Source: Jiangella asiatica (GTDB taxonomy: Bacteria; Actinomycetota; Actinomycetes; Jiangellales; Jiangellaceae). Taken from it: a stretch of DNA of 64,000 nucleotides. The position numbers and the translations under genes were made by a program. Positions 53,644 to 61,354 of this stretch are shown here, piece after piece. The notes beneath the pieces were generated by a model, which saw nothing but the letters and a program-made list of their open reading frames with translations, did not search any database and was not told where the DNA came from. The stretch is from contig NZ_SMKZ01000001.1 of the NCBI RefSeq assembly GCF_004349065.1, forward strand, positions 1 to 64,000, written 5' to 3'. The first letter of the stretch is position 1. The number at the start of each line of letters is the position of its first letter.

Positions 53644-54327
53644 TCAGAGGAGCCGGTTGAGCAGGCCGAGGTCGAAGGCCTCGGCGGCCGACAGCACCCG
53701 GCCGGTGCCTAGGTCGGCACGGACGTCGTCGGGCACGCCACCGGTGACGCCGGCCACGAGCTCACACAGGTGGGCGACCTGGTGCTCGTGCTGGTCGGCC
53801 TGGACGCTCAGCTGGTCCGCCGTGCCCTCCGCCTCCAGGCGCGGGAGCGACAGAACGATCAGCGCGCCGCGATGCGCGCCACGTTCCTGAGCGGCGCACA
53901 GCACTGCGACGGCCGGCCCGTGCAGTGTCCCGTGCACCACGGCGTGAACCGGCGCCGCGAGGAACCCGACGGTGTCGGCGAGGGAGAGCGATGCGTCGAG
54001 CTCACTGTCGCGGCACGACAGATGCAGCTCGACCGGGCGCGGGTCGTGCCGCCCGAGCAGCAGGAGCTGGGCCGCGGCGCGGTTGGCCAGCGCGGCGTCC
54101 AACCGGCCGCCGAGGTGCACGATCCGCTGGGCCAGCAACCGGTCGGCGACGTCACTGCGGCCAGGTGTCACGTCCAGCTCCTCCCACACCGGGAGGATGG
54201 GCTCCGACCCTGGACCTGGTGGCCCGGACGGCCGCCCCGGCGACCCTGGTGGGCCGGGGCGCTGCGGCGGCGGGACCTCCGGCGGCACGTTCGGCGGCCA
54301 GGAGGCGGCGGGGTGAGTGCGGATCAT
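53644..54327 (-). CDS. ClpP-like protein with lost catalytic residues
   Basis: A 227-aa protein with a Pro/Gly-rich N-terminus (about 9-45) and a ClpP/crotonase-type core: QRIVHLGGRLDAALANRAAA, DSELDASLSLADTV, VHAVVHGTLHGPAVAVLCAA and AHRGALIVLSLPR. Aligned with ClpP, the nucleophile of GQAASMG falls on Gly137 and the His of MIHQP on Ser160, so both catalytic residues are absent. The C-terminal ADLGTGRVLSAAEAFDLGLL matches the ClpP RD...SA.EA..YGL region. It may be a regulatory or scaffold partner of true ClpP rings. GGGAGGAG at 5 nt supports the ATG at 54327. Confidence 0.8.
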   Translation of the reverse strand: MIRTHPAASWPPNVPPEVPPPQRPGPPGSPGRPSGPPGPGSEPILPVWEELDVTPGRSDVADRLLAQRIVHLGGRLDAALANRAAAQLLLLGRHDPRPVELHLSCRDSELDASLSLADTVGFLAAPVHAVVHGTLHGPAVAVLCAAQERGAHRGALIVLSLPRLEAEGTADQLSVQADQHEHQVAHLCELVAGVTGGVPDDVRADLGTGRVLSAAEAFDLGLLNRLL

Positions 54328-54390
54328 GAGAGCTCCTCCCGTGGGTGGTTCTCCTCCCAGCATGCCCCCGCGACCGACCGCTCAGGGTGC

Positions 54391-54436
54391 TCAACAGGGC
54401 GTTGCTGCCGCTGGAGGGGCGGCAACGCCCTGTTGA
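54391..54436. terminator. Terminator hairpin after the BNR-protein gene
   Basis: TCAACAGGGCGTTGC (54391-54405) pairs perfectly with 54422-54436, 7 bp beyond the minus-strand stop at 54444. The 16-nt loop can extend the stem through GCCGC/GCGGC. Confidence 0.7.
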
Positions 54437-54443
54437 TCACGGG

Positions 54444-56300
54444 TCAGGATTCGTCGCTGAAGGTCCCTCCGAAGATGTCGGAGTTGCCGAAGGTGGGCGG
54501 GCACTGGGTGTTCGGGCCCGGCCGCAGCGCGTCGGAGTGCGCGTTCGGCAGCTCCGCGGCCCCCGCCCGGTCCGCCGGCCGGTCACCGACTATCGGCTCC
54601 GTCCCGCCGGCCAGGACATCCTCGACGAAGGCCTGCCGGTAGGCGTTGATGGCCGGGCAGACCGCGCCGTCGCGCATGTCGTTCCATACCAGCGAGCCGT
54701 AGTCGCGGGTCGCCACGGCGTAGTTGTAGTCGCCGAGGAACTCCGAGGTCAGCGCGTTCGCCGACGACGCCCGCCCGTCGCCAACGGCGCCGCGCAGCAG
54801 CGTCGTCCACATCCCGGTCGCGCCGGTGGCCGGGTCGACCTCGGCGTGCCGCACGACGCCGAGCACCCGCCGCGGCGACGTGGTGTCGGTGCGCCAGGGG
54901 TCCAGCCAGGCGTTGTAGACCAGCCACGCGTCCGTGCCGTCCGGCGAGATGGCGATGGCTGGGAAGTTGGCTCGGTCGGTGCCGTCGTTCGCGTTGATGG
55001 GGGCGGAGTAGCTGTCTCCGCCGTTCGTGCTGCTGACGATGAAGACGCGTTCCTGGTTCACGCCCGCGCGGTTGTCGGACCAGGTGATGAGAATCTGGTC
55101 GGTCGCGTCGGCACCGGAGGGCGCGCCGTTGGCGATGTCGATGCTCGGGAACGAGTTGGTCCGCGCACCGGCGATGCCGTCGATGGTGAACCTGCCCTGG
55201 GCCGGGTCGAACTGGCCGATGCCGGCGATCGGCCGCACGATCGCGCGCGGACGCTCGAAGTTCGCGCCGCCGTCGAACGAGCGGGCCTGGAGGAACACGC
55301 CTTCGCGAGTGCGGATGTCGGTCCCGATCCAGACGACGTAGATCACGCCGGTGCTGTCGGTGCGAATTGCGCAGCCCTGCCGGCCGCCGGTCTGCGGGTT
55401 GTTCGTGGCCGGGGTCAGCTGACGGGTGCTCCAGGTGTCGCCACCGTCGGTGGACCGGGCGAACAACACCGGTTCCGATCCGGCGGCCCCTCGGAAGCCG
55501 ACGTTGCATACGTAGACATTGCCGAAGTGCGGGCTCGACTCGGCGTTGTCGGCCCAGATCTGCTCCTTGTCGCTGAACAGCGCAGAGTTCTGCCGGGTGA
55601 CGACGACGGGGTCCATCCAGGCGTCGTTGTCACCGGCGATCGCGCCGGCGACGTCGTCGGTGCGCGAGACGGCGATGGCGGCCGCGCCGCGGAAGCCCGG
55701 GTCGCCGGGGAACGGCGTGGCGATGTTCGTGTAGTAGAGCCGCTGGCCGTTGTCCCATGAGAAGTCGCCGTTGGCGTCGGGGACCGGGCCGAACACCAGC
55801 TCCGGGTCACCGTTGGAGACCATGCCGGTCTCGTCGTAGTGCGGAAGCGTGCCGATAGGGCCGTCCGGGTCGGGGACGCAGCCGGCGTCGGTGGCGGGCG
55901 GCTGGCCGGGCGCGGGGTCGGGCTGCCCCAGGCAGCTCGGCGACACCCGGGCGGAGAAGCCGGTGTACGTGGGCTGGACCCAGGTGCGGCCGGCGTCGGT
56001 GGAGAACTGCACGCCGGACAGGCCCACCCCGGGGGTGAACGGGCAGGTCCGGTCGTCGCCGGCGGTGCAGGCCTCCATGTCGATGTTGTCGTTGGCCCCG
56101 GCGGCCAGGATGTTCGGCTGTACGGGGTTCACGGCGAGACCGGGCTCGTTCTGCTTGTTCTGCGAGAACAGCAGGTCGTTGCTTCCCACGGTGACCTCGG
56201 TGGATCCACCGGGTGTCAGCGGGGCCGCTGCGGCAATCCCTGCGACGAGAACGGTGCTGAGTGCTGCGGTCGTGACCGCGGTAGATCGCCTGATGCGCAT
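54444..56300 (-). CDS. Secreted BNR-repeat (sialidase-like beta-propeller) protein
   Basis: A 618-aa exported protein. The signal peptide runs through [16 protein letters not shown] (cleavage about residue 28). The body is a beta-propeller with Asp-box repeats: [28 protein letters not shown] and [10 protein letters not shown], each in a strand-turn-strand setting. Such folds include exo-sialidases and many non-catalytic glycan-binding proteins; the arginine triad of true sialidases is not evident, so activity is uncertain. Several Cys pairs suggest disulfides. AGGAGA at 4-5 nt supports the ATG at 56300. The 294 bp upstream (56301-56594) contain no gene. Confidence 0.8.
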   Translation of the reverse strand: MRIRRSTAVTTAALSTVLVAGIAAAAPLTPGGSTEVTVGSNDLLFSQNKQNEPGLAVNPVQPNILAAGANDNIDMEACTAGDDRTCPFTPGVGLSGVQFSTDAGRTWVQPTYTGFSARVSPSCLGQPDPAPGQPPATDAGCVPDPDGPIGTLPHYDETGMVSNGDPELVFGPVPDANGDFSWDNGQRLYYTNIATPFPGDPGFRGAAAIAVSRTDDVAGAIAGDNDAWMDPVVVTRQNSALFSDKEQIWADNAESSPHFGNVYVCNVGFRGAAGSEPVLFARSTDGGDTWSTRQLTPATNNPQTGGRQGCAIRTDSTGVIYVVWIGTDIRTREGVFLQARSFDGGANFERPRAIVRPIAGIGQFDPAQGRFTIDGIAGARTNSFPSIDIANGAPSGADATDQILITWSDNRAGVNQERVFIVSSTNGGDSYSAPINANDGTDRANFPAIAISPDGTDAWLVYNAWLDPWRTDTTSPRRVLGVVRHAEVDPATGATGMWTTLLRGAVGDGRASSANALTSEFLGDYNYAVATRDYGSLVWNDMRDGAVCPAINAYRQAFVEDVLAGGTEPIVGDRPADRAGAAELPNAHSDALRPGPNTQCPPTFGNSDIFGGTFSDES

Positions 56301-56594
56301 GACATCTCCTGAACGTGGCGGAAAGGTCTGCGCGGCACGCCGCATCAGGTGACCAAGCCCCCCGAGGCGCCCGGTGCCCGGACGCGGTGGTCGCAGGCAG
56401 CAGCCTCCACCGGAGGTGATCGGCTGGCAAGAGTGGTCGGAACCGGTCGACGCGCGGTCTCCGGCGCCAGTCGGCTGGCGCGGGACGGGTCGTAACCCGC
56501 CCGCTGCGTTGATCTTGGAGTTTCCGCGAAATCGATCGGGCGAAACGGGCGCCGATTCCGCTGTTAGTCCACGATCAACGGGACGAGAGTGCGC

Positions 56595-57317
56595 TCAGCC
56601 GGGCGTCGCCGGGAAGACCCAGAACTCCCAGATCGAGAAGCCCCACTGGGTGGCGCGCAGCCGGCCGTGCATCCGCACGAACCGGAACTCGCCGGCGCCG
56701 TCGACCTCGTGCGCGTCCGGCGCCGCCGTCGCCTTCCCGCGGACCTCGCGCGCCACCGTCCAGGCGGCACCGTCGGGAGACACCAGCAGGTCGTAGTCGC
56801 GGGCGTACGCGCCCTGCCAGTGCAACTCCACCCGGCCGGTCGCGATCGGCCGGGCCAGCTCGACCTGGATCCACTCGTCGTCGGTGTAGGCCGCCGCCCA
56901 CCGGCTGGACATCGACCCGTCGGCGGCGAACCGGGCGGCATAGTCGTCGGAGAACTGGCTGGACGCGGTGGCGCCGACGACGAACGACGCCGGCGTGGTG
57001 CTCGTCACCAGCGGCGATCGCTCGAACGCGCCGACGTTGCCGGCGGCGTCGATGCCGACGACCCGGTAGTGCCAGGTCTCGGGGTCCGGGCCGAGACCTG
57101 CGTGGACGTACCGGCTGACCGGAGCCTCGACCACCAGCTCGGCCTCGCGGGCGGTGAAGCCCGGGCGTGGTGAGCCGTACACCATGTAGTGGTCGAGGAC
57201 GCGGCCGCCGGCCGGCGGCGTCCAGTCCAGGACGACCGCCTGGCGTGCCGGTCCCTCCTGCGGTGTCGCGGACAGCGCGACGACGGGCCCGAGCGGCGTT
57301 CGGTAGTCGATCGTCAT
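56595..57317 (-). CDS. FN3 plus F5/8 type C (discoidin) domain protein, no signal peptide
   Basis: A 240-aa protein with two beta domains. Residues 10-105 form a fibronectin type III-like fold (AVVLDWTPPAGGRVLDHYMV, TWHYRVVGIDAAGNVG). Residues 110-238 form a discoidin/CBM32-like domain (GSMSSRWAAAYTDDEWIQVE, RVELHWQGAYARDYDLLVS, EFRFVRMHGRLRATQWGFSI). It has no signal peptide although these modules are normally extracellular. The ATG overlaps the stop of the Tat-exported phosphatase (ATGA), so the two are made together; co-export with it is a possible explanation. Confidence 0.8.
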   Translation of the reverse strand: MTIDYRTPLGPVVALSATPQEGPARQAVVLDWTPPAGGRVLDHYMVYGSPRPGFTAREAELVVEAPVSRYVHAGLGPDPETWHYRVVGIDAAGNVGAFERSPLVTSTTPASFVVGATASSQFSDDYAARFAADGSMSSRWAAAYTDDEWIQVELARPIATGRVELHWQGAYARDYDLLVSPDGAAWTVAREVRGKATAAPDAHEVDGAGEFRFVRMHGRLRATQWGFSIWEFWVFPATPG

Positions 57318-58921
57318 GCCGGCACCGCGCCCGGACGGCCGTCCTCGATGACGTAGGTGGCGCGGGTCGAGACCGGCGCACCCGGGGTGAGCACCTGCGG
57401 CAGCACCTGGAACCGCGTCGTCCACCGCTGGGCGTCCAGCCGGCACGACACGTAGCCGCGCTGGATGTTGTAGAACTTCACGTGCGGATTGACCAGCAGT
57501 CCGGCCCGGCCGAGGTTGTCGATGTCGGTGCCGTTGCCGCCGGAGCTGATCGACGTGCCCACCAGCTCCGAGGCGATGGTGGCCGAGCTCGGGTCGGCGT
57601 AGTCGGCCTTGATGTCGGCCACCAGGTGGCGGTGCCAGTCGCCGGTCAGCACGACGGGGTTGCGCACGCCGCGCTCGGCGATGCCACCGAAGACGCGGTC
57701 CCTCGACGCGACGTAGCCGTCCCAGCTGTCCATGCCGAAGCCTTCCCAGCCGTCCTGCGGCAGGTTCGGGTCGGACTCCGAGCCGTGGTCGAACTGGGCG
57801 ACCCGGATCTGCTGGGCCAGCACGTTCCACCGCGAGCTCGACGCGGACAGCCCGTCGAGCAGCCAGCGCTCCTGCTCGTCGCCGGTCAGAGTGCGCGACG
57901 GGTCGAACCGATCGTCAGTCTCGGCGTCGGCCATTGGCGAGCGGTACTGCCGGGTGTCGAGCAGGTTGAACTCGGCCAGGTGGCCGAAGGTGAAGCGACG
58001 GTACAGCCGCATGTCCGGGCCGGTCGGCAGTGCTGTGCTGCGGATCGGCAGGTGCTCGTAGTAGGCGCGGAACGCCGAGGCGCGCCGTTCCAGGAACTCC
58101 TCCCGGGTGGGGGTGAGCGTGTTGCCCTCGGGTACGTCATCGGCCCAGCCGTTCTCGACCTCGTGGTCGTCGAGCGTCACCAGCCACGGGAACGCCGCGT
58201 GCGCCGCCTGAAGGTCCGGGTCGCTCTTGTACAGCGCGTACTGGGTGCGGTAGCGCTTCAGGCTGACGGTCTCGGTGGCGAAGTGGTCCGGGACCGGTGT
58301 GTTGCGGTTCCCGCCCGTTGCCGGGATGCCGTACTCGTAGATGTAGTCGCCGAGGTGGACGACCAGGTCGAGGTCCTCGTCGGCCAGGTGCCGGTACGCG
58401 GTGTAGAAGCCGTCCGGCCAGGCCTGGCACGACGCGAACGCGAACGCCAGGCTGGACACCCGAGCGTCCGGAGCCGGCGCGGTCCGGGTCCGGCCGACGG
58501 GGCTCTCCGCGCGGCCGGCGGCGAACCGGTAGAAGTAGGACCGCCCCGGCTCCAGGCCGTTCACCTCCGCGTGCACCGAGTGCGCCAGCTCAGGGGTCGC
58601 TTCAACGCTGCCGCGGCGGACCACCCGGCGGAACCGCTCGTCGGTGGCGACCTCCCAGCGCACCCGGACCGGCCGCGGCGGCATCCCGCCGTGACCGTCC
58701 TCGGCCAACGGGTCGGGCGCCAGCCTGGTCCACAGCACGACGCTGCCGGGTAGCGGATCGCCCGAGGCCACGCCGAGGCTGAACGGGTCGGCCTGGAACG
58801 ACGGCGCCGAGTGCGCCCGCTCCGAGGAGATCGCGCCGGTGCCCAGCATGATCGACGCGGCGCTGACGCCGCCGAGCTGGAGCAACCGGCGCCGGTCGAG
58901 CCGGATGCCGTCTGCGGTCAC
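57314..58921 (-). CDS. phoD: PhoD-family alkaline phosphatase/phosphodiesterase, Tat-exported
   Basis: A 535-aa extracellular phosphatase. The Tat signal is DRRRLLQLGGVSAASIML (twin Arg near residue 10). An N-terminal FN3-like domain (about 40-140; FSLGVASGDPLPGSVVLWTR) is the PhoD_N module. The calcium/iron catalytic domain has LAFAFASCQ, VHLGDYIYEYG, VTLDDHEVENGWAD and VLTGDWHRHLV. It would release phosphate from phosphoesters or teichoic-type polymers. The GTG at 58921 is preceded by GGAGGAG at about 5 nt. The coupled next gene encodes a discoidin-domain protein. Pho regulation is possible, but I see no clear PHO box. Confidence 0.9.
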   Translation of the reverse strand: MTADGIRLDRRRLLQLGGVSAASIMLGTGAISSERAHSAPSFQADPFSLGVASGDPLPGSVVLWTRLAPDPLAEDGHGGMPPRPVRVRWEVATDERFRRVVRRGSVEATPELAHSVHAEVNGLEPGRSYFYRFAAGRAESPVGRTRTAPAPDARVSSLAFAFASCQAWPDGFYTAYRHLADEDLDLVVHLGDYIYEYGIPATGGNRNTPVPDHFATETVSLKRYRTQYALYKSDPDLQAAHAAFPWLVTLDDHEVENGWADDVPEGNTLTPTREEFLERRASAFRAYYEHLPIRSTALPTGPDMRLYRRFTFGHLAEFNLLDTRQYRSPMADAETDDRFDPSRTLTGDEQERWLLDGLSASSSRWNVLAQQIRVAQFDHGSESDPNLPQDGWEGFGMDSWDGYVASRDRVFGGIAERGVRNPVVLTGDWHRHLVADIKADYADPSSATIASELVGTSISSGGNGTDIDNLGRAGLLVNPHVKFYNIQRGYVSCRLDAQRWTTRFQVLPQVLTPGAPVSTRATYVIEDGRPGAVPA

Positions 58922-59040
58922 TGGTCTCCTCCATCTCGCCCCGGGAAAGGTGCGGGGTGTGACGGACGCTGTCAGCTCAGCGTTGACCGGCGGTCGCGGC
59001 GACTCGAACCAAAAGTGAACAGTTGCGGCAATGTGCGGAG

Positions 59041-60237
59041 TCAACCAGCGCAGACGAGGGCGGTGGCCTGGCGGGCGATCTCCAGCTCCTCGTTGGTCGG
59101 CACCACCATCACCGTGACGTCTGCCTCGTCGGGGGAGATGACGTGCGACCTGCTGGTGGCGAAGGAGTTGCGCACGTGGTCGACCTCGACGCCGAGCCGA
59201 CGCATGCCGGCCAGCGAGTGGGAGCGCACCCACGTGTCGTTCTCGCCGACGCCCGCGGTGAAGACGATCGCGTGCGCATGGCCCAGCACCGCGAGGTAGG
59301 CGCCGACATAGTGGCGGATGCGATGGCAGTACACCTCGCGGGCCAGCCGGGCGGTCTCGTCGCCCTCACGTGCGCGGCGGTGCACCTCGCGCATGTCGTT
59401 CGCGCCGGCCAGGCCCAGCATGCCGCTGCGGCGGTTGAGCAGCTCGTCCAGGTCCGCGACGGAGAAGCCGGCCTCGCGGTGCAGGTAGGTGAGGACGCCG
59501 GGATCGATGTCGCCGGCGCGGGTGCCCATGACCAGCCCTTCCAGCGGCGTCAGCCCCATGGAGGTGTCGACCGACCGGCCGCCGCGCACCGCCGTCACCG
59601 ACGCGCCGTTGCCCAGGTGCAGCACGATGAGGTTGGCGTCCTCCGGGTCGAGCTCCAGCAGCCGGGCGGCCTCGCGGCTGACGTACGAGACCGACGTGCC
59701 GTGGAAGCCGTAGCGGCGCACGTGGTACCGCGCCGCCAGCTCACGGTCGAGCGCGTACGTGGACGCGGCCGGCGGCAGCGTGTGGTGGAACGCGGTGTCG
59801 AAGACAGCCACGTGCGGCACGTCCGGCAGCGCCTGCCGGGCCAGCCGCAGCGCCGTCAGCCCGGGCGGGTTGTGCAGCGGCGCGAGCGGCGCCAGCTCCG
59901 CGATCGCGCGCTCGACGTCGTCGTCCACGGTGACCGGTTCGGTGAATCGGTCGCCGCCGTGCACGATCCGGTGGCCGACGGCGACGAGGCCGCGCTCGGT
60001 CAGCCGCTCGCCCGCGGCCTGGAACGCCGTGACGATGTCGTCCAGCGCCGCGGCGTGGTCGGCGAGGTCGGCGTCGCGCTCGTCGACCTGGTCGCCGATC
60101 TCATGCTTGACCCGGCTCGACGGCTCGCCGATGCGCTCGGCGATCCCTTTCGCGAGCAGGGTCGTCTCCCCGGCGTCGATGAGCTGGTACTTGATCGACG
60201 ACGAGCCGCAGTTCAGCACGAGGACGGTCGCGGTCAT
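59041..60237 (-). CDS. ackA: Acetate kinase
   Basis: Interconverts acetyl phosphate plus ADP with acetate plus ATP. It is 398 aa. Conserved segments in order: VLVLNCGSSSIKYQLID, VGHRIVHGGDRF, VAVFDTAFHHTLPP, RRYGFHGTSVSYV, LHLGNGASVTAV, MGLTPLEGLVMGTR and FTAGVGEND. It is complete and colinear with the family. pta lies 1.1 kb upstream on the same strand, but a gene on the other strand is lodged between them. Confidence 0.96.
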   Translation of the reverse strand: MTATVLVLNCGSSSIKYQLIDAGETTLLAKGIAERIGEPSSRVKHEIGDQVDERDADLADHAAALDDIVTAFQAAGERLTERGLVAVGHRIVHGGDRFTEPVTVDDDVERAIAELAPLAPLHNPPGLTALRLARQALPDVPHVAVFDTAFHHTLPPAASTYALDRELAARYHVRRYGFHGTSVSYVSREAARLLELDPEDANLIVLHLGNGASVTAVRGGRSVDTSMGLTPLEGLVMGTRAGDIDPGVLTYLHREAGFSVADLDELLNRRSGMLGLAGANDMREVHRRAREGDETARLAREVYCHRIRHYVGAYLAVLGHAHAIVFTAGVGENDTWVRSHSLAGMRRLGVEVDHVRNSFATSRSHVISPDEADVTVMVVPTNEELEIARQATALVCAG

Positions 60238-60269
60238 CTGTGTCGTCCGTTCCTGTCGGAGGGGGCCGT

Positions 60270-60275
60270 TAGTCT
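60270..60275 (+). promoter_or_regulatory. -10 hexamer of a leaderless promoter
   Basis: TAGTCT ends 6 nt before the ATG at 60282, within the 44-bp divergent spacer with ackA. Confidence 0.6.
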
Positions 60276-60281
60276 GCCGCC

Positions 60282-61244
60282 ATGCCGAGCAACCGCCTTC
60301 AGGTCGGAATGTGCTTCGACCGGACGTTCCCGCCGAGTTTCGTCACCGAGATCGCCCGCTCGCTCGACCATGGCGGTGCCGGGCAGCTGTGGGTCATCGA
60401 GGACTGCTTCTTCACCAGCGGCCCGAGCCTGGCTGCCGCCGCGCTGAGCGTCACCGAACGGCTCACCGTCGGCATCGGCATCCTGCCAGCGGTGGTGCGC
60501 ACCGCGGCCGTCACGGCCATGGAGATCGCCACCCTGTACGGGCTCGGTCCGGGTCGGGTGCTGCCCGGCATCGGGCACGGCGTGCAGCCGTGGATGGGCC
60601 AGATGGGCGTCCGGCCGGCGTCGCCGGTCACCGCGCTCGAGGAGGTCATGGTCGCGGTCACCCGGCTGCTGGCCGGTGAGGAGGTCACCTCGCACGGCCA
60701 CTACGTCCAGCTCGACGCCGTCCAGCTCGACCAGCCGCCGGCCGACCCGCCGCCCCTGCTGGCCGGCGTGCGCGGGCCGCGGTCGCTGGCCATGGCCGGC
60801 CGCGCCGCGGGTGGCCTGGTGCTGGCCGAGCCCGCCGGCGCCTCCTACGTGCGCTGGTCGCTGGAGCAGGCCGGTCGCAGCGCTGACGACTTCCACGTCG
60901 CCGTCTTCGGAGTCGTCTGCGTGGCCAAGGAGCGCAGCGAGGCCTACCGCACCATGGCGCCGTGGCTGGGCCGCCAGCTCGACCACCCGACGCCCAGCCT
61001 GACCACGCTCCCGTTCTACGACGACCTCGCCGCCCGCTACGCCAGCAAGGGCATCGACGGCTTGGCCACCGTGCCGCCGGAGTGGTGGATCGAGATGGCC
61101 CCGGTCGGCACCATGGACGACGCCGCCGCGCACCTGCGGTCGCTGGAGGACGCCGGCGTACGCAGCGTGGGCCTGTACCCCATCCCCGACGTCGACGCCG
61201 CCCGAGCCCAGGTCGCCGACGTCCTGGAGCTGGCAGCGCGCTAG
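60282..61244 (+). CDS. LLM-class flavin-dependent oxidoreductase
   Basis: A 320-aa luciferase-like TIM-barrel protein, probably F420- or FMN-dependent. Typical segments are TEIARSLDHGGAGQLWVIED, LTVGIGILPAVVRTAAVTAM, LGPGRVLPGIGHGVQPWMGQ and PPLLAGVRGPRSLAMAGRAA. The substrate is unknown. It is oriented against ackA and pta and sits exactly between them, with a leaderless promoter on one side and a large hairpin on the other, which suggests insertion into an ancestral pta-ackA operon. Confidence 0.87.
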   Translation: MPSNRLQVGMCFDRTFPPSFVTEIARSLDHGGAGQLWVIEDCFFTSGPSLAAAALSVTERLTVGIGILPAVVRTAAVTAMEIATLYGLGPGRVLPGIGHGVQPWMGQMGVRPASPVTALEEVMVAVTRLLAGEEVTSHGHYVQLDAVQLDQPPADPPPLLAGVRGPRSLAMAGRAAGGLVLAEPAGASYVRWSLEQAGRSADDFHVAVFGVVCVAKERSEAYRTMAPWLGRQLDHPTPSLTTLPFYDDLAARYASKGIDGLATVPPEWWIEMAPVGTMDDAAAHLRSLEDAGVRSVGLYPIPDVDAARAQVADVLELAAR

Positions 61245-61249
61245 TCCGG

Positions 61250-61342
61250 CCGGTGGGTGGGAGGATGCCGTCAGGGGTAGGCGCGGGCGTCCGAGCGAGG
61301 AACGAGCGAGGCGGGCGGAGACGGCATCCTCCCACCCACCGG
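61250..61342. terminator. 23-bp perfect inverted repeat between convergent genes
   Basis: The 23-base arm at 61250-61272 (starting CCGGTGGGTGGGAGGATG) is perfectly inverted at 61320-61342 around 47 nt that contain GAGCGAGGAACGAGCGAGG. It begins 6 bp after the oxidoreductase stop and ends 12 bp before the pta stop. It is likely a bidirectional terminator, or a further mobile palindrome. Confidence 0.7.
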
Positions 61343-61354
61343 AGGCTGTCGTGC

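Noticed and set aside
54444-56300. True exo-alpha-sialidase
   Set aside because: Asp-box repeats are clear but I cannot find the arginine triad and Tyr/Glu catalytic pair in the expected order.
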